Made by a program: the position numbers and the translations under genes
Assembly: GCA_003142855.1 (NCBI GenBank)
Contig: PLNW01000136.1
Span: 62,001-126,000 of the forward strand
DNA length: 64,000 bases
Direction of reading: 5' to 3'
DNA from: Myxococcales bacterium
Lineage (GTDB): Bacteria > Myxococcota_A > Polyangia > Fen-1088
Shown: piece by piece, positions 20,075 to 30,036 of the stretch
Layout: every line of letters begins with the position of its first letter
Numbering within the stretch: position 1 is the first letter of the stretch
Notes under the pieces: generated by a model
Seen by the model: only the letters and a program-made list of their open reading frames with translations
What the model was told of the DNA's origin: nothing
Database searches by the model: none

Positions 20075-20502
20075 GACGCCACCCCCTGTCGCGCCATGGG
20101 ATTGCGCCGTCCCAAAGCCCGCACCTTGTCGACGAACTCGGTCACTTCGACCGAGTAGCGCGCGCCCTCGGAGGCTGACAGCCAGGTGAAATGGATGCGT
20201 TCGGGCTCAATGCCGACCCAATCGAGCAAACGGCGAAGCACGGCCAGCTTGCGTTTGGCGTAGCGGTTGCCGCTGATGTAGTGGCAGTCGCCGGGATGGC
20301 AGCCCGACACCATCACGCCGTCGGCGCCCTCTTCCAGCGCCTTGAAAATGAACAGCGGATTGATACGGCCCGAACAGGGCACGCGCACCACGCGCAGGTT
20401 GGCCGGCACCTTCAGGCGCGAGGTGCCCGCCAGATCGGCGCCAGCGTAGCTGCACCAGTTGCACAGAAAGCCGACAATGCGGGGCTGGTACTGGTCGCTC
20501 AT
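20071..20502 (-). CDS. flxD: FlxD/MvhD-like iron-sulfur subunit
   Basis: 143 residues from the ATG at 20502, which overlaps the hdrA stop as ATGA and has GGGGAGG seven bases upstream; an ATG at 20508 would add two residues but leaves no room for a ribosome site. The conserved cysteines that bind the [2Fe-2S] cluster are present: FLCNWCSY, VPCSGRI and GCHPGDCHY. In methanogens MvhD connects hydrogenase to HdrA; in bacteria FlxD connects FlxABC to HdrA. It directly abuts hdrA here, fitting that role. Confidence 0.92.
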   Translation of the reverse strand: MSDQYQPRIVGFLCNWCSYAGADLAGTSRLKVPANLRVVRVPCSGRINPLFIFKALEEGADGVMVSGCHPGDCHYISGNRYAKRKLAVLRRLLDWVGIEPERIHFTWLSASEGARYSVEVTEFVDKVRALGRRNPMARQGVAS

Positions 20503-22502
20503 CACCATGCCTCCCCGAGCAGGCCGGTCAGCTCGTGATAGATCTGCCGACCGGTGAATTGTTGCAGCTCAATGGCGGTGGCCCGGCAGGTGGCCACGCA
20601 GGTACCGCATCCCTTGCAGGTGGTGGTGTTGACCACGGCCTTGTTGCGCTTGGGATCGATCTCGATGGCCTGGTAGGCGCAGACGTCGACGCACATCCCG
20701 CAGGCCGTGCACATCTCGGGCCGCACCAGCGCGATGGAGGGATCGATCTCGACCTCGCCGCGCGCCAAAAAGTGCAGGGCCGCCGCCGCCGCACCCGAGG
20801 CGTGCGCCACGGTGTCGGGTATGTCCTTCGGGCTCTGGCAGGTACCAGCCAGAAAAACCCCGTCGGTGGGCGTCTCGGTGGGGGCCAGCTTGGGATGTTT
20901 CTCGGCGAAAAAACCATCCGCGCTGCGCGGAATGCGCAGCATCTCGGACACCTGCTTGGCCCCCTGGGCCGGGCCCATGGCCGTGGCCAAGATGATCATG
21001 TCGACCGGCACACGCAAGAGCTTGCCCAGCGTGGTTTCCTCGGCCACCACGATCATCGAGCCCTCGGGCGCGTCGGCGTCGGCCTCGCTGGGCACAAGCA
21101 CCTGCCCGGCCTTGCCGCGCACGAAGCGCGTCCCCTCGTGCATGACCCGGTCATAGAATTCTTCATAGCCTTTTCCGAAGGCGCGCATGTCGATGTAGAA
21201 CTCAAACACCCGCGCCGTGGTCTTCTCGCGCAGCAGGTGGGCGAACTTGAGCGAGTACATGCAGCACACGCGCGAGCAGTGCTTGCAGTAGTTCTCGTCG
21301 CGCGAGCCGATGCAGTGAAGGATGCCGACCACGCCGGGCGCCTGGCCGTTCTTCTTGACGATCTTGCCGCTGGTGGGGCCCATGGCGTTGCACAGCCGCT
21401 CGAATTCCAGGCCGGTGTACACCTCGGGGAAGCGACCGTAGCCCCACTGTTTGAACTGACCGGGGTCGACCAGGTCGTAGCCGGTGGCCACGATGATGGT
21501 GCCCACCTCCAGCTCGCGGATGCTGTCCTGATCCTTCATGTTGATGGCGCCCGGCTCGCAGAATTTTTCGCACACCCCGCACTTGCCGCGCACGAAGTAG
21601 TTGCAGTGCTTGCGGTCGATGACCGGCTTGTTGGGCACCGCCTGCGGGAACATGGTGTAGATGGCGGGCCGGAAAGCCATCTTCTCGTCGAACTCCGAGG
21701 GAACTTTCTTCACCGGGCACTTGGTGATGCAGATGCCACAGCCAGTGCACTTGGCGTTGTCCACGCAGGTGGCCTTGCGTCGCACCTTGACCTTGAACTG
21801 GCCCACGCTGCCGCGCACTTCTTCCACCTCGTGATATGTCAGCAGCTCGATGTTGGGGTGCTGGGCCACCTGGACCATCTTGGGGGTCAAGATGCAAGCC
21901 GAGCAGTCCAGGGTGGGGAAGGTCTTGTCCAGCTCGGCCATGTGGCCGCCGATCGACTGGTTGCGCTCGACCAGGTGAACCTGGTAGCCCGCCTCCGCGA
22001 TGTCGAGGGCCGCCTGGATTCCGGCGATGCCACCCCCGATGACGAGCGTGCTGGGCTTGACCTTGGCGCGTCCCGGCTGCAGCGGCCGCATCCAGAGCGC
22101 GCGTCGGACGGTGGCGCGCACGATGGCGATGGCCTTGGCGGTGGCCTGCTCGCGATCCTTGGTCACCCACGAGCACTGCTCGCGGATGTTGGCCATCAGC
22201 ATGAGGAAGGGATTGAGCCCGGCCTGGGCGCAGGCGCGGCGGAAGGTGGGCTCGTGCATGCGCGGCGAGCACGCGGCCACCACCACGCGGTTCAAGCCGA
22301 ACTCTTTGATGTCTTTCTTGATCTGCTCCTGCCCGGGGTCCGAGCACATGAACTTGTACTCGCGCGAAACCACCACGCCGGCCTCGCCCGCCATTTCCTT
22401 GGCCAGCTTTTCCACATCCACCGTGCCGGCGATGTTGGTGCCACAGTGACAGATGTAGACGCCGACTGCGGGCTGGCCGTCTTTGCTGATAGCTTTGCTC
22501 AT
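20502..22502 (-). CDS. hdrA: Heterodisulfide-reductase subunit A
   Basis: 666 residues. The FAD-binding fold is at about 155-190 (VIGGGIAGIQAALDIAEAG). [4Fe-4S] ferredoxin-type motifs occur at CTGCGICITKCP in the middle and CTACGMCVDVCAYQ plus CKGCGTCVATCR at the C-terminus; an N-terminal Cys group (ICHCGTNIAG) and CGVCEKFC are also seen. HdrA is the electron-bifurcating flavin protein of heterodisulfide reductase. As part of FlxABCD-HdrABC it would couple NADH oxidation to ferredoxin reduction or the reverse with a disulfide, possibly DsrC or a small thiol. It overlaps hdrBC by four bases (ATGA). Confidence 0.95.
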   Translation of the reverse strand: MSKAISKDGQPAVGVYICHCGTNIAGTVDVEKLAKEMAGEAGVVVSREYKFMCSDPGQEQIKKDIKEFGLNRVVVAACSPRMHEPTFRRACAQAGLNPFLMLMANIREQCSWVTKDREQATAKAIAIVRATVRRALWMRPLQPGRAKVKPSTLVIGGGIAGIQAALDIAEAGYQVHLVERNQSIGGHMAELDKTFPTLDCSACILTPKMVQVAQHPNIELLTYHEVEEVRGSVGQFKVKVRRKATCVDNAKCTGCGICITKCPVKKVPSEFDEKMAFRPAIYTMFPQAVPNKPVIDRKHCNYFVRGKCGVCEKFCEPGAINMKDQDSIRELEVGTIIVATGYDLVDPGQFKQWGYGRFPEVYTGLEFERLCNAMGPTSGKIVKKNGQAPGVVGILHCIGSRDENYCKHCSRVCCMYSLKFAHLLREKTTARVFEFYIDMRAFGKGYEEFYDRVMHEGTRFVRGKAGQVLVPSEADADAPEGSMIVVAEETTLGKLLRVPVDMIILATAMGPAQGAKQVSEMLRIPRSADGFFAEKHPKLAPTETPTDGVFLAGTCQSPKDIPDTVAHASGAAAAALHFLARGEVEIDPSIALVRPEMCTACGMCVDVCAYQAIEIDPKRNKAVVNTTTCKGCGTCVATCRATAIELQQFTGRQIYHELTGLLGEAW

Positions 22503-23731
22503 CGTCCACCCCCAGTCGCGTGGGGAGCCGGCGAGCTTTGCTCGCCGCGTACCATCGCGGGAGGGTTTGGGGACCCTTCCAGGGTCCCCATGTCAATCGA
22601 GCGGGCCAGCAACTCGCCCAGATCGACGACTTCAAGCACGTCTTGCTTGCCCACCGTGCCCAGGCTGTCAGTCAGCATGAGCACGCAATACGGGCAGGCG
22701 GTGGCCAGCGATTGCGCCCCGACCGCGCAGGCGTCGTTGATCCTCTGCACGCTGAAGCGTTCGGCCACCGGTGTGTCGGACCACATGCGGCCCCCGCCCC
22801 CGCCGCAGCACAGGCTGTCCTCGTGGTGGCGCGACAGCTCGACCAGTTCAACGCCGGGAATCGCTTTGAGCACCTCGCGGGGTGCATCGTAGATTCCATT
22901 GTGCCGGCCGAGGTAGCAGGGATCGTGGTAGGCCACGCGCGCCTTGACCGGTTTTTCCGGCTTGAGCCGCCCGTCGCGAATCAGGTCGCGCAGCAACTCC
23001 GCCACGTGGATGACTTCCACGCCCTTCAGTCCCTCGTAGTTTTTCTTGAAATTCTCCAGGCAGTGGGGCGAGGTCACCACGATCTTCTTGGGCGCGAGGC
23101 CGCGAATCTGTTGGGTGTTCTCGTCGCGCAGCGACTGGTACACGTCGGCGCGGCCACCCTTGTGCGCGGGATCGCCGCAACACTTTTCCTGGTTGCCCAG
23201 GCTGCCCCACTTCACCCCCGCCTTCTCCAGCAAGCGCGCCAGGGTTCGCTGCGCCTTGATGTTGCGCGGATCGTAGGCGTGCGTGCAGCAGGTGTAGAGC
23301 AGGATCTCGCTCTCCTCCGTGTGCGGCCGCAGCCCCACTTCCGAGGCCCAGGCCGTTCGCTTGTCCGGATCGCCAGCCCAGGGGTTGCCATTGCCCGCCA
23401 GACCCGACAGGGCCGATTGCAAAAGCGGCGGCAGGGTTCCGGCCTCGCCCATGATGTTGCGAATGCTGCGCACGATGTCGATGGTCTTCACACCGCGCGG
23501 ACAGCGCTCCAGGCACATTCCGCAGGTGGTGCAGTTCCACAGATCCTCGCCCTCGTAGCCCTCGATGCCGAACTGGGCCAGCCGAATCAGATTGCGCAGA
23601 CGGAAATCACGAAAGTCGCCCCAGGGGCAGACCGAGGAGCAGGTGCCGCACTGGTAACAGTCGTCAAGTGCCTGACCGCCGTTCTCGACGATCATGTCCA
23701 CGACTTCCATGAAGGGTGCGGTTGATTTCAT
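22499..23731 (-). CDS. HdrBC-type fusion (HdrD-like) subunit with repeat-derived C-terminus
   Basis: 410 residues. An N-terminal HdrC-like dicluster domain has CYQCGTCSSVCP and CTTCGMCLERCP; the C-terminal HdrB-like part has two CCG domains (CCGDPAHKG near residue 187, LCCGGGGGRMW near 305), which bind the noncubane [4Fe-4S] clusters that reduce the disulfide. The two subunits are fused, as in HdrD. The last roughly 30 residues (from MGTLEGSPNPPAMVRG on) are encoded by the 72-nt element at 22518-22589, not by the family, so the original C-terminus ended near ARSID. First gene of the operon; divergent from the Rrf2 gene. Confidence 0.92.
   Translation of the reverse strand: MKSTAPFMEVVDMIVENGGQALDDCYQCGTCSSVCPWGDFRDFRLRNLIRLAQFGIEGYEGEDLWNCTTCGMCLERCPRGVKTIDIVRSIRNIMGEAGTLPPLLQSALSGLAGNGNPWAGDPDKRTAWASEVGLRPHTEESEILLYTCCTHAYDPRNIKAQRTLARLLEKAGVKWGSLGNQEKCCGDPAHKGGRADVYQSLRDENTQQIRGLAPKKIVVTSPHCLENFKKNYEGLKGVEVIHVAELLRDLIRDGRLKPEKPVKARVAYHDPCYLGRHNGIYDAPREVLKAIPGVELVELSRHHEDSLCCGGGGGRMWSDTPVAERFSVQRINDACAVGAQSLATACPYCVLMLTDSLGTVGKQDVLEVVDLGELLARSIDMGTLEGSPNPPAMVRGEQSSPAPHATGGGR
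22518..22589 (-). repeat. 72-nt double-hairpin element, copy 2
   Basis: On the minus strand the first stem is GGGGACCCT-GGA-AGGGTCCCC and the second CGGCGAGC-AAA-GCTCGCCG. Compared with copy 1, the first stem has one A-T pair changed to G-C, so pairing is kept. The element supplies the last codons of the hdrBC gene and sits just upstream of the hdrA start, inside a coupled operon. Confidence 0.88.
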
Positions 23732-23894
23732 GCCGGCAACACTTTCGAAAGCGGTTCAAGGCGAAAGGCGCAGAGATCCGCCACCCGGTGCGACGATTCT
23801 CGCCACCACGCTCCGCGAACATCCCCGCGTAACGCAAGATCTTCGGGGACAGTCAGGTAGGGAAGGAAGAGAGCAAGCAAACACATGCAACCTA

Positions 23895-23958
23895 ACGGTC
23901 TGAAATATAGCATCGTGAAACAGAGAAACTAGCCAAATGCGGTCCGCTTTCTGACCGT
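23895..23958. promoter_or_regulatory. Inverted repeat in the flx-hdr / Rrf2 divergent control region
   Basis: ACGGTCTGAAA (23895-23905) and TTTCTGACCGT (23948-23958) are inverted copies with one mismatch in 11 bases, in the 385-base gap (23732-24116) that separates the operon from the Rrf2 gene. A TATATT-like -10 for the operon lies between them on the minus strand. A plausible pair of regulator half-sites, perhaps for the Rrf2 protein. The rest of the gap has no gene I can support. Confidence 0.35.
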
Positions 23959-24116
23959 TTCGAGGTTCACAGCTGCATCTCGACGACCAGATGGTGGCAC
24001 TTGGCGCGTCGTGGTGGTCGGCGAGGCAACCCTGCGAGCGACCTGAAGACAAGATCGAAGGGGGCGTCCACAAGTTGCTCGTCAGCGGGCTGTCCTCGTT
24101 GCATAATCGGACCTCC

Positions 24117-24593
24117 GTGTACCTCTTTCGACAAGTCGACTACGCCATCCGCTGCCTTGTCTATTTGACTCGCACGCGCGACCGTCTGGCGACCAAGAGC
24201 GAGATCGCGAAGGCGACCTCTGCGCCTGATCTCTTTGTTGCGAAGATTCTGCAGCAGCTGGTGCGCGCGGGATTGGTGGCGTCCACTCGGGGCGTGCACG
24301 GCGGCTTCGTTCTGGCGCGGGATCCGGCCAATCTCTCGCTCCTCGATGTCATCGACGTCACCCAGGCCAGGGTGGCGCCGCGTCCCTGTGTCCTCGATCC
24401 GCGCGCTTGCCCGTTTCGCGACACCTGCCCGGTTCATCCGGTGTGGGTGAAGATCCATCGCGCCACCGAGCGCGAAATGCGCAAAGTTAGCTTCGCGTCG
24501 TTGGCTCGTCAGGCGGCGAAGTTGCGCCGGCCGCGCCCACCGCGCCCCCACGGGGCACGGAAGGTGGGGCCCGGTCGGCAGGCCCTTGGGTAG
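24117..24593 (+). CDS. Rrf2-family regulator, probable Fe-S sensor
   Basis: 158 residues from GTG at 24117, where the Rrf2 fold begins (FRQVDYAIRCLVYLTR). The winged helix is seen in KSEIAKATSAPDLFVAKILQQLVRAGLVASTRG and the wing GVHGGFVLAR. Three cysteines in PRPCVLDPRACPFRDTCPVH match the spacing of the cluster ligands in IscR/RsrR/NsrR-type proteins, so it probably senses redox state, iron-sulfur supply or NO. A CATAAT hexamer only ten bases before the GTG would make a very short leader. It is divergent from the Flx-Hdr operon, which it probably regulates (inference). Confidence 0.85.
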   Translation: MYLFRQVDYAIRCLVYLTRTRDRLATKSEIAKATSAPDLFVAKILQQLVRAGLVASTRGVHGGFVLARDPANLSLLDVIDVTQARVAPRPCVLDPRACPFRDTCPVHPVWVKIHRATEREMRKVSFASLARQAAKLRRPRPPRPHGARKVGPGRQALG

Positions 24594-24701
24594 GACGAAC
24601 TCCCGCCCTAGGAACGCGCCCTGGAGAAACGAAAGCGTGACTCCCGAGAGCGAAGCCTCGTCCGAACGGCTTGTGCATGCACTCAGTCACGTAGTAGGAA
24701 G

Positions 24702-27700
24702 ATGGAGGTTGTGGAAAGGGGGACGCCGTCGAGGCCCTCAAGAAAGGCTCCTACCAGCGCGGGATCTATGGATCACTTCAGCGAACGGAAACGAGCCGAA
24801 GAAGCGCTACGGAGCAGCGAGGAGAGATACCGTCGGCTGGTCGAAACCACAGACACTGGCTATGTGATTCTTGACAAGAACGGGAAAGTTCTTGATGCGA
24901 ATCGAGAGTACCTCCGCCTTTCCGGCCACGAAAGACTTGAAGAGATCCTGGGAAGAAGCGTCCTGGAATGGACTGCGGAGGAAGAAAGGGAAAAGAATGC
25001 AACTGCGATCGCGACATGTGTGACCGGTGGCTTGGTCAGGACTCTCGAAATCACCTACGTTGACAAGGCTGGCAAGCGCACCCCGGTTGAAATCAATGCG
25101 ACGGTGGTGGAGACGGAAGGCAGAGAAACGATACTCGCCCTCTGTCGCGATATCAGCGGGCGCAAGCTGGCTGAGGAGAGGCTCAAGCGGGCGCTTGAAC
25201 GATTGGATTTGGCGACAAGTGCCGCGCACATGGGGATCTGGGATTGGGACATCCCCAGGAATGAACTGGTCTGGGATGACCGGATGTATGAACTCTACGG
25301 CATCCGGCGAGGGGACTTTGCCGGCGTCTACCAGGCCTGGCTGGCCCGAATCCACCCTGATGACCACGAGGCAAGCGACCAACACTCGCAGCAGGCACGG
25401 CGCGACGGAAGGGAATACAGCGACGAATTTCGGGTGGTGTGGCCAGATGGAACCGTCCGTCATCTCGGGGCCTACGGCATCGTAACCAGAGACCCCAATG
25501 GCAAACCGTTGCGGATGACGGGCACCAATTTTGACATCACTGACCGCAAACACGCCGAGGAGGCGTTGCGGCTCAGCGAGGGGCGCTATCGTGCGCTGGT
25601 TGACTCCTCCCCCGACGCAATCACACAGTCTGACCTGAACGGCACGATTCTCATGTGCAACCGGCAAACCGCGTTGCTGCACGGATACGAACGTCCGGAA
25701 GATCTGATCGGCACGAGTGTATTCGCACTGTTTCCACCCGATGAACTCCAACGTGCCAACATGAACCTGGAGAAGACCCTGAAGGATGGGGTCATCAGGA
25801 GTGCCATCTATCGTCTAGTCAAGAGGGATGGCTCTCAGTTCGACGCGGAACTAAGCGCGACGGTAATCTCAGATGCGGACGGCAAGCCGTCCTCCTTCAT
25901 GGCCTTGACGCGCGATATCGGTGAGCGCAAACGCATGGAAGAAGCCCTCCGGCAAAGTGAAGAACGCTTCAGCCGACTGGCGCAAGCTGCTTTCGAAGCA
26001 GTTGCCATTCACGACGAGGGCAAAATCTTGGATGCGAACCCGGCTTTCGCCAACCTATTTGGCTATGAGTTTGCGGAACTTATCGGTAAGGACGTTCTGG
26101 ACTTCCCTGCGCCTGAATCACGTGAGATGGTCCGCCGCAAGCTCTTCATGCGTGATGAAAGGCCCTATGAGGCAGTGGGGCTAAGAAAGGATGGCACTAC
26201 CTTCGTGGGCGAGCTCACCGGCAGGCGGATAACCTACCAGGGCCGCGTAGTGAGAGTGACCGCCATTCGTGACATCTCCGAACGCAAGCGTGCTGAGGAA
26301 GCCATTGCCGCTGAAAAGGAACGCCTTGCGGTCACCCTGCGCAGCATTGGCGATGGGGTGATTACGACCGACACCAAAGGCGGTATTGTTCTTATGAACA
26401 GAGTCGCTGAGGACCTGACCGGCTGGACGCAGCACGATGCGCAGGGCCGACCGCTCGCAACCGTCTTTTCAATCATCAATGAAATCACCCGCCAGCCTTG
26501 CGATAATCCCGTGGCAAGGGTTTTTTCGACCGGCCAAGTGATTGAGCTGGCCAATCACACGCTCCTGGTTGCGCGGGACGGCAGCGAGCGGATAATTGCC
26601 GACAGCGGCGCACCAATCAAGGATAGAAATGGCAAGACCATCGGCGTCGTGCTTGTGTTTCGCGATATGACGGAGAAGCAGAAGAGCCTAGCAGCCATGC
26701 AGCGAGCGGCAAAGCTCGACTCGCTGGGCGTTCTGGCTGGGGGCATCGCTCATGATTTCAACAATCTGTTGGGCGGGATTTTCGGCTACATCGACCTGGC
26801 TCGTTCGGTGTCAAAGGATGCCGAAGCCGTCGAGTACCTTGATGCGACGCTGGCCACAATGAATCGAGCGAAGGCGCTTACCCTTCAGTTGTTGACCTTT
26901 GCAAAGGGTGGAGCGCCGATCCAGAAGGCAACGCCGCTGATTCCATTTATCCAGGAAGCCGTGCAGTTTGCGCTCAGCGGGTCGAGTGTCTCGTGCCGAT
27001 TCTATCTTGCCGAGAAGCTGTGGTCTTGCAACATTGACAGGAACCAGATTGGGCAGGTAATCGACAACATCGCTATCAATGCACAGCAGGCGATGCCTAA
27101 CGGTGGGGCCGTTGAAGTGACTGCCGAAAATGTTTCTATTGAGGAAGGGGCGGCCCGTTCGCTGGCCAAGGGCAATTATGTGAAGGTATCGTTCAAAGAC
27201 ACCGGTATTGGCATACCGAAGGAGATTCTGCCTCGCATTTTCGATCCCTTCTACACGACAAAGACGAGGGGGCACGGGCTGGGTCTGGCGACGTGCCATT
27301 CAATCGTGAGCCGTCATGGCGGGTGGATTGATGTCGAGTCGGAGCCGGGCAAGGGCAGCACATTTCACGTGTACTTGCCTGCGTCCACGGAATCCGGTAT
27401 TGCGCGCGAGGCCCCAGTGGTCAAACACCTGGGCGGCGGCACAATCGTGGTTGTGGATGATGAGGAAGTGATACGGACGACGGTGGCGAGGATGGTCGAG
27501 TCGTTGGGCTATCACGTGCTATGCCGAAAGGATGGCGCAGAGGCTGTCGACTTGTATCGCAAAGAAACCCGGGCGGGACATGAGCTTGCCGGGATGATTC
27601 TGGACCTCACCATCCGAGGTGGAATGGGAGGACGGGAAGCGGTGGCAGAGATCCGGAAGCTGGACAGCCGGTTGCCGGTGTTTGTGGCGAGCGGGTACGC

Positions 27701-27812
27701 TGACGACCCTGTGATGCGGAATCCGGCAGAACATGGTTTTACTGCGAGCATAGGTAAGCCATTTAGCATTGCCGAGCTTGCAGAGATGCTGGAGGGGCAC
27801 TTGAAGAAGTGA
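24702..27812 (+). CDS. Multi-PAS hybrid histidine kinase with receiver domain
   Basis: 1036 residues, no transmembrane segment. Five PAS domains in series (about 40-160, 165-285, 290-410, 415-530 and 535-665), many followed by PAC linkers ending in IS.RK. HisKA near 670-735 with phospho-acceptor His in [13 protein letters not shown], HATPase with the N box [15 protein letters not shown] and the G boxes DTGIGIP and GHGLGLA, then a receiver with VVDDEE and phospho-acceptor Asp in [10 protein letters not shown]. Cytoplasmic sensor, signal unknown. The third positions are visibly less GC-rich than in sucCD or flx, suggesting acquisition. ATG at 24768 is another possible start. It stands between Rrf2 and sucC in the same direction. 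Confidence 0.93.
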   Translation: MEVVERGTPSRPSRKAPTSAGSMDHFSERKRAEEALRSSEERYRRLVETTDTGYVILDKNGKVLDANREYLRLSGHERLEEILGRSVLEWTAEEEREKNATAIATCVTGGLVRTLEITYVDKAGKRTPVEINATVVETEGRETILALCRDISGRKLAEERLKRALERLDLATSAAHMGIWDWDIPRNELVWDDRMYELYGIRRGDFAGVYQAWLARIHPDDHEASDQHSQQARRDGREYSDEFRVVWPDGTVRHLGAYGIVTRDPNGKPLRMTGTNFDITDRKHAEEALRLSEGRYRALVDSSPDAITQSDLNGTILMCNRQTALLHGYERPEDLIGTSVFALFPPDELQRANMNLEKTLKDGVIRSAIYRLVKRDGSQFDAELSATVISDADGKPSSFMALTRDIGERKRMEEALRQSEERFSRLAQAAFEAVAIHDEGKILDANPAFANLFGYEFAELIGKDVLDFPAPESREMVRRKLFMRDERPYEAVGLRKDGTTFVGELTGRRITYQGRVVRVTAIRDISERKRAEEAIAAEKERLAVTLRSIGDGVITTDTKGGIVLMNRVAEDLTGWTQHDAQGRPLATVFSIINEITRQPCDNPVARVFSTGQVIELANHTLLVARDGSERIIADSGAPIKDRNGKTIGVVLVFRDMTEKQKSLAAMQRAAKLDSLGVLAGGIAHDFNNLLGGIFGYIDLARSVSKDAEAVEYLDATLATMNRAKALTLQLLTFAKGGAPIQKATPLIPFIQEAVQFALSGSSVSCRFYLAEKLWSCNIDRNQIGQVIDNIAINAQQAMPNGGAVEVTAENVSIEEGAARSLAKGNYVKVSFKDTGIGIPKEILPRIFDPFYTTKTRGHGLGLATCHSIVSRHGGWIDVESEPGKGSTFHVYLPASTESGIAREAPVVKHLGGGTIVVVDDEEVIRTTVARMVESLGYHVLCRKDGAEAVDLYRKETRAGHELAGMILDLTIRGGMGGREAVAEIRKLDSRLPVFVASGYADDPVMRNPAEHGFTASIGKPFSIAELAEMLEGHLKK

Positions 27813-27897
27813 GTGGGCGGGCGCTGGGTCGAGTCTCGCCTCGCACGCCGTGCTTTTCCGTGGCAGGCTGCTAGAGCATTTCCGCTTTGGGTTAGGC

Positions 27898-29082
27898 ATG
27901 AAGATCCACGAGTACCAAGCCAAACAGTTGTTGGGCCGACACGGCCTGCCTGTGCCCCCGGGAATCCCGGTTGTGAGCCGCGACACGTTGGATCAGGCCG
28001 TGCGAGACGTTGTCAGCACGAGCAAGAGCGAGACCGTGGTGGTCAAGGCCCAGATCCACGCCGGCGGCCGCGGCAAGGGCGGCGGGGTCAAGGTGGTCAA
28101 GGGGGCCGAGGCGGCGCGACAGGCGGCCAGCCAGATCCTGGGCATGCGCCTGGTGACCCATCAGACTGGGCCCGAGGGCCGCGTGGTGAAGCGCCTGCTC
28201 ATCGAGGAGGGCGTGTCCATCGCGCGCGAGTTGTACGCGGGCATCCTTGTCGATCGCGGGTGCGGCCGCGTGGTGGTCATGGCCTCGGCGGCCGGCGGGA
28301 TGGAAATCGAAGAGGTTGCCGCGCGTACGCCGGAAGCCATCGTGAAAGAACATGTCGACCCGGCCTTGGGCCTGGCGGCTTTCCAGGCGCGCAAGCTGAG
28401 CTACGCGCTGGGCTTGACCGGTACGGCGGCCCGCAACGCCACGTCGTTTCTGCAGAAGCTGTACCAGGCTTTTGTCGCTCTCGACGCCTCGCTGGTCGAA
28501 GTGAACCCGCTGGTGGTGACCAGCGACGAGCGCGTGCTGGCGCTCGATTGCAAGATGACCTTCGACGACAACGCCCTGGATCGCCACCCCGAGGTCGCGG
28601 CGCTGCGTGATCTCGACGAGGAAGATCCGAGCGAGACCGAGGCGCGCAGCCACGATCTCAACTTCATCAAGCTGGACGGCAGCATCGGGTGCATGGTCAA
28701 TGGCGCCGGCCTGGCCATGGCCACCATGGACATCATCAAGCACTTCGGCGCGTCGCCGGCCAACTTCCTCGACGTGGGCGGCGGGGCGACGCAAGCGAAG
28801 GTGACCGCGGCGTTCAAGATCCTGACCGCTGATGCGGACGTGCGTGGCATCTTCGTCAACATCTTCGGCGGCATCATGAGGTGCGACGTCATCGCGGCCG
28901 GCGTGGTGGGCGCGGTGGCTGAAGTGGGACTGCGCGTGCCGCTGGTGGTGCGGCTGGCGGGTACCAACGTCGAACAAGGGACCAAGATGCTGGCCGAATC
29001 TGGCCTGCCCATCACCACGGCCAGCGACATGGCGGACGGTGCGCGCAAGGTGGTGGCTTTGGTCAAAAGACGGGTGAGCTGA
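27898..29082 (+). CDS. sucC: Succinyl-CoA ligase (ADP-forming) beta subunit
   Basis: 394 residues, close to the usual length. The ATP-grasp domain is seen with [16 protein letters not shown] at the start, [16 protein letters not shown] (nucleotide binding), EVNPLVV and the C-terminal flavodoxin-like domain with [15 protein letters not shown]. Converts succinyl-CoA, ADP and Pi to succinate, ATP and CoA in the citric-acid cycle. The ATG at 27898 is at the conserved start; 16 upstream codons are open but not conserved. Followed after two bases by sucD. Confidence 0.97.
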   Translation: MKIHEYQAKQLLGRHGLPVPPGIPVVSRDTLDQAVRDVVSTSKSETVVVKAQIHAGGRGKGGGVKVVKGAEAARQAASQILGMRLVTHQTGPEGRVVKRLLIEEGVSIARELYAGILVDRGCGRVVVMASAAGGMEIEEVAARTPEAIVKEHVDPALGLAAFQARKLSYALGLTGTAARNATSFLQKLYQAFVALDASLVEVNPLVVTSDERVLALDCKMTFDDNALDRHPEVAALRDLDEEDPSETEARSHDLNFIKLDGSIGCMVNGAGLAMATMDIIKHFGASPANFLDVGGGATQAKVTAAFKILTADADVRGIFVNIFGGIMRCDVIAAGVVGAVAEVGLRVPLVVRLAGTNVEQGTKMLAESGLPITTASDMADGARKVVALVKRRVS

Positions 29083-29084
29083 CC

Positions 29085-30035
29085 ATGGCGATCCTCGCTG
29101 ACAGAAGGACGCGTGCGCTGGTCCAGGGCCTAACCGGCGCAGCCGGGACTTTCCACGCCAAGCAGATGCGCGAATACGGAACGCCCATCGTGGGCGGTGT
29201 GACTCCAGGCAAGGGCGGCACCGTGCACGAGCGCTTTCCCGTTTTCGACACCGTCGCGCAAGCGGTGGCCAAGACAGGCGCGAACACCAGCGTGATCTTC
29301 GTGCCCCCGCCCGGTGGCGCCGACGCCATCCTTGAGGCCGCCGATGCGGGCATCGAACTCATCGTGTGCATCACCGAGGGCATTCCCGTCCTCGACATGG
29401 TTCGCGCTAAGCGGGTGCTGGACGCCGGGCTATCTTCATGGGAACCCTCAGAGGGTTCCCAAACCCTCCCGCGAGGGTCCGCCGCCGGCGAAGCCGGCGG
29501 GCTCCCCACGCGTTGCAACCTCGTTGGCCCCAACTGCCCGGGCGTGATCACGCCGGGCGCGGCCAAGTTGGGCATCATGCCCGGCTACATTCACAGGCCG
29601 GGCTCCATCGGCATCGTCTCGCGCTCGGGCACGCTGACCTACGAAGCGGCCTTCCAGATCACCGAGCTGGGACTGGGACAAAGCACCGCCGTCGGGATCG
29701 GCGGCGATCCGGTCAAGGGCATGGACTTTATCGACTGCCTCTCGCTCTTCGAGGAGGATCCGCAGACCAAAGCCGTGCTGCTCATCGGCGAGATCGGCGG
29801 AACGTCTGAAGAGGAGGCCGCGGCTTTCATCAAAGCCAACATGAAGAAGCCGGTCGCTGCCTTCGTGGCCGGCGTGACCGCGCCGCCTGGGCGCCGCATG
29901 GGCCACGCAGGCGCCATCATCAGCGGGGGCAAGGGCCTGGCCTCCGACAAGATCGCGGCCCTGCGCGACGCCGGCATCGCCATCGCGCCCACGCCCGCCG
30001 ACCTGGGCACGACCGTCGCGAAGTTGGTTTGCTGA
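29085..30035 (+). CDS. sucD: Succinyl-CoA ligase alpha subunit with in-frame repeat insertion
   Basis: 316 residues; the family is normally about 290. Normal segments are present: [11 protein letters not shown] and GGVTPGKGG (CoA-binding), IGPNCPG-like [37 protein letters not shown] and [14 protein letters not shown], which holds the phosphorylated His. Between [12 protein letters not shown] and LVGPNCPG about 26 extra residues ([13 protein letters not shown]...GEAGGLPTR) are encoded by copy 3 of the 72-nt element. The insert keeps the frame and lies at the junction between the CoA-binding and ligase domains, so the enzyme may stay active. Follows sucC by two bases. Confidence 0.95.
   Translation: MAILADRRTRALVQGLTGAAGTFHAKQMREYGTPIVGGVTPGKGGTVHERFPVFDTVAQAVAKTGANTSVIFVPPPGGADAILEAADAGIELIVCITEGIPVLDMVRAKRVLDAGLSSWEPSEGSQTLPRGSAAGEAGGLPTRCNLVGPNCPGVITPGAAKLGIMPGYIHRPGSIGIVSRSGTLTYEAAFQITELGLGQSTAVGIGGDPVKGMDFIDCLSLFEEDPQTKAVLLIGEIGGTSEEEAAAFIKANMKKPVAAFVAGVTAPPGRRMGHAGAIISGGKGLASDKIAALRDAGIAIAPTPADLGTTVAKLVC
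29440..29511 (+). repeat. 72-nt double-hairpin element, copy 3 (inside sucD)
   Basis: First stem GGGAACCCT-CAG-AGGGTTCCC; second stem CCGCCGGC-GAA-GCCGGCGG. Compared with copies 1 and 2 the second stem has three pairs changed on both sides, so pairing is retained. Exactly 72 nt, 24 codons, lying in sense inside the sucD reading frame (in a different frame from copies 1 and 2). Confidence 0.9.
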
Positions 30036-30036
30036 T

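Noticed and set aside
20535-22892. 785-codon open frame on the plus strand opposite hdrA
   Set aside because: Antisense of hdrA and hdrBC, His/Arg/Gly-rich and without domains; typical shadow frame in GC-rich DNA.
24077-24107. Promoter with TTGCTC and CATAAT before Rrf2
   Set aside because: Spacer of 21 bases is too long and the -10 is only ten bases before the start; not firm enough for a feature.
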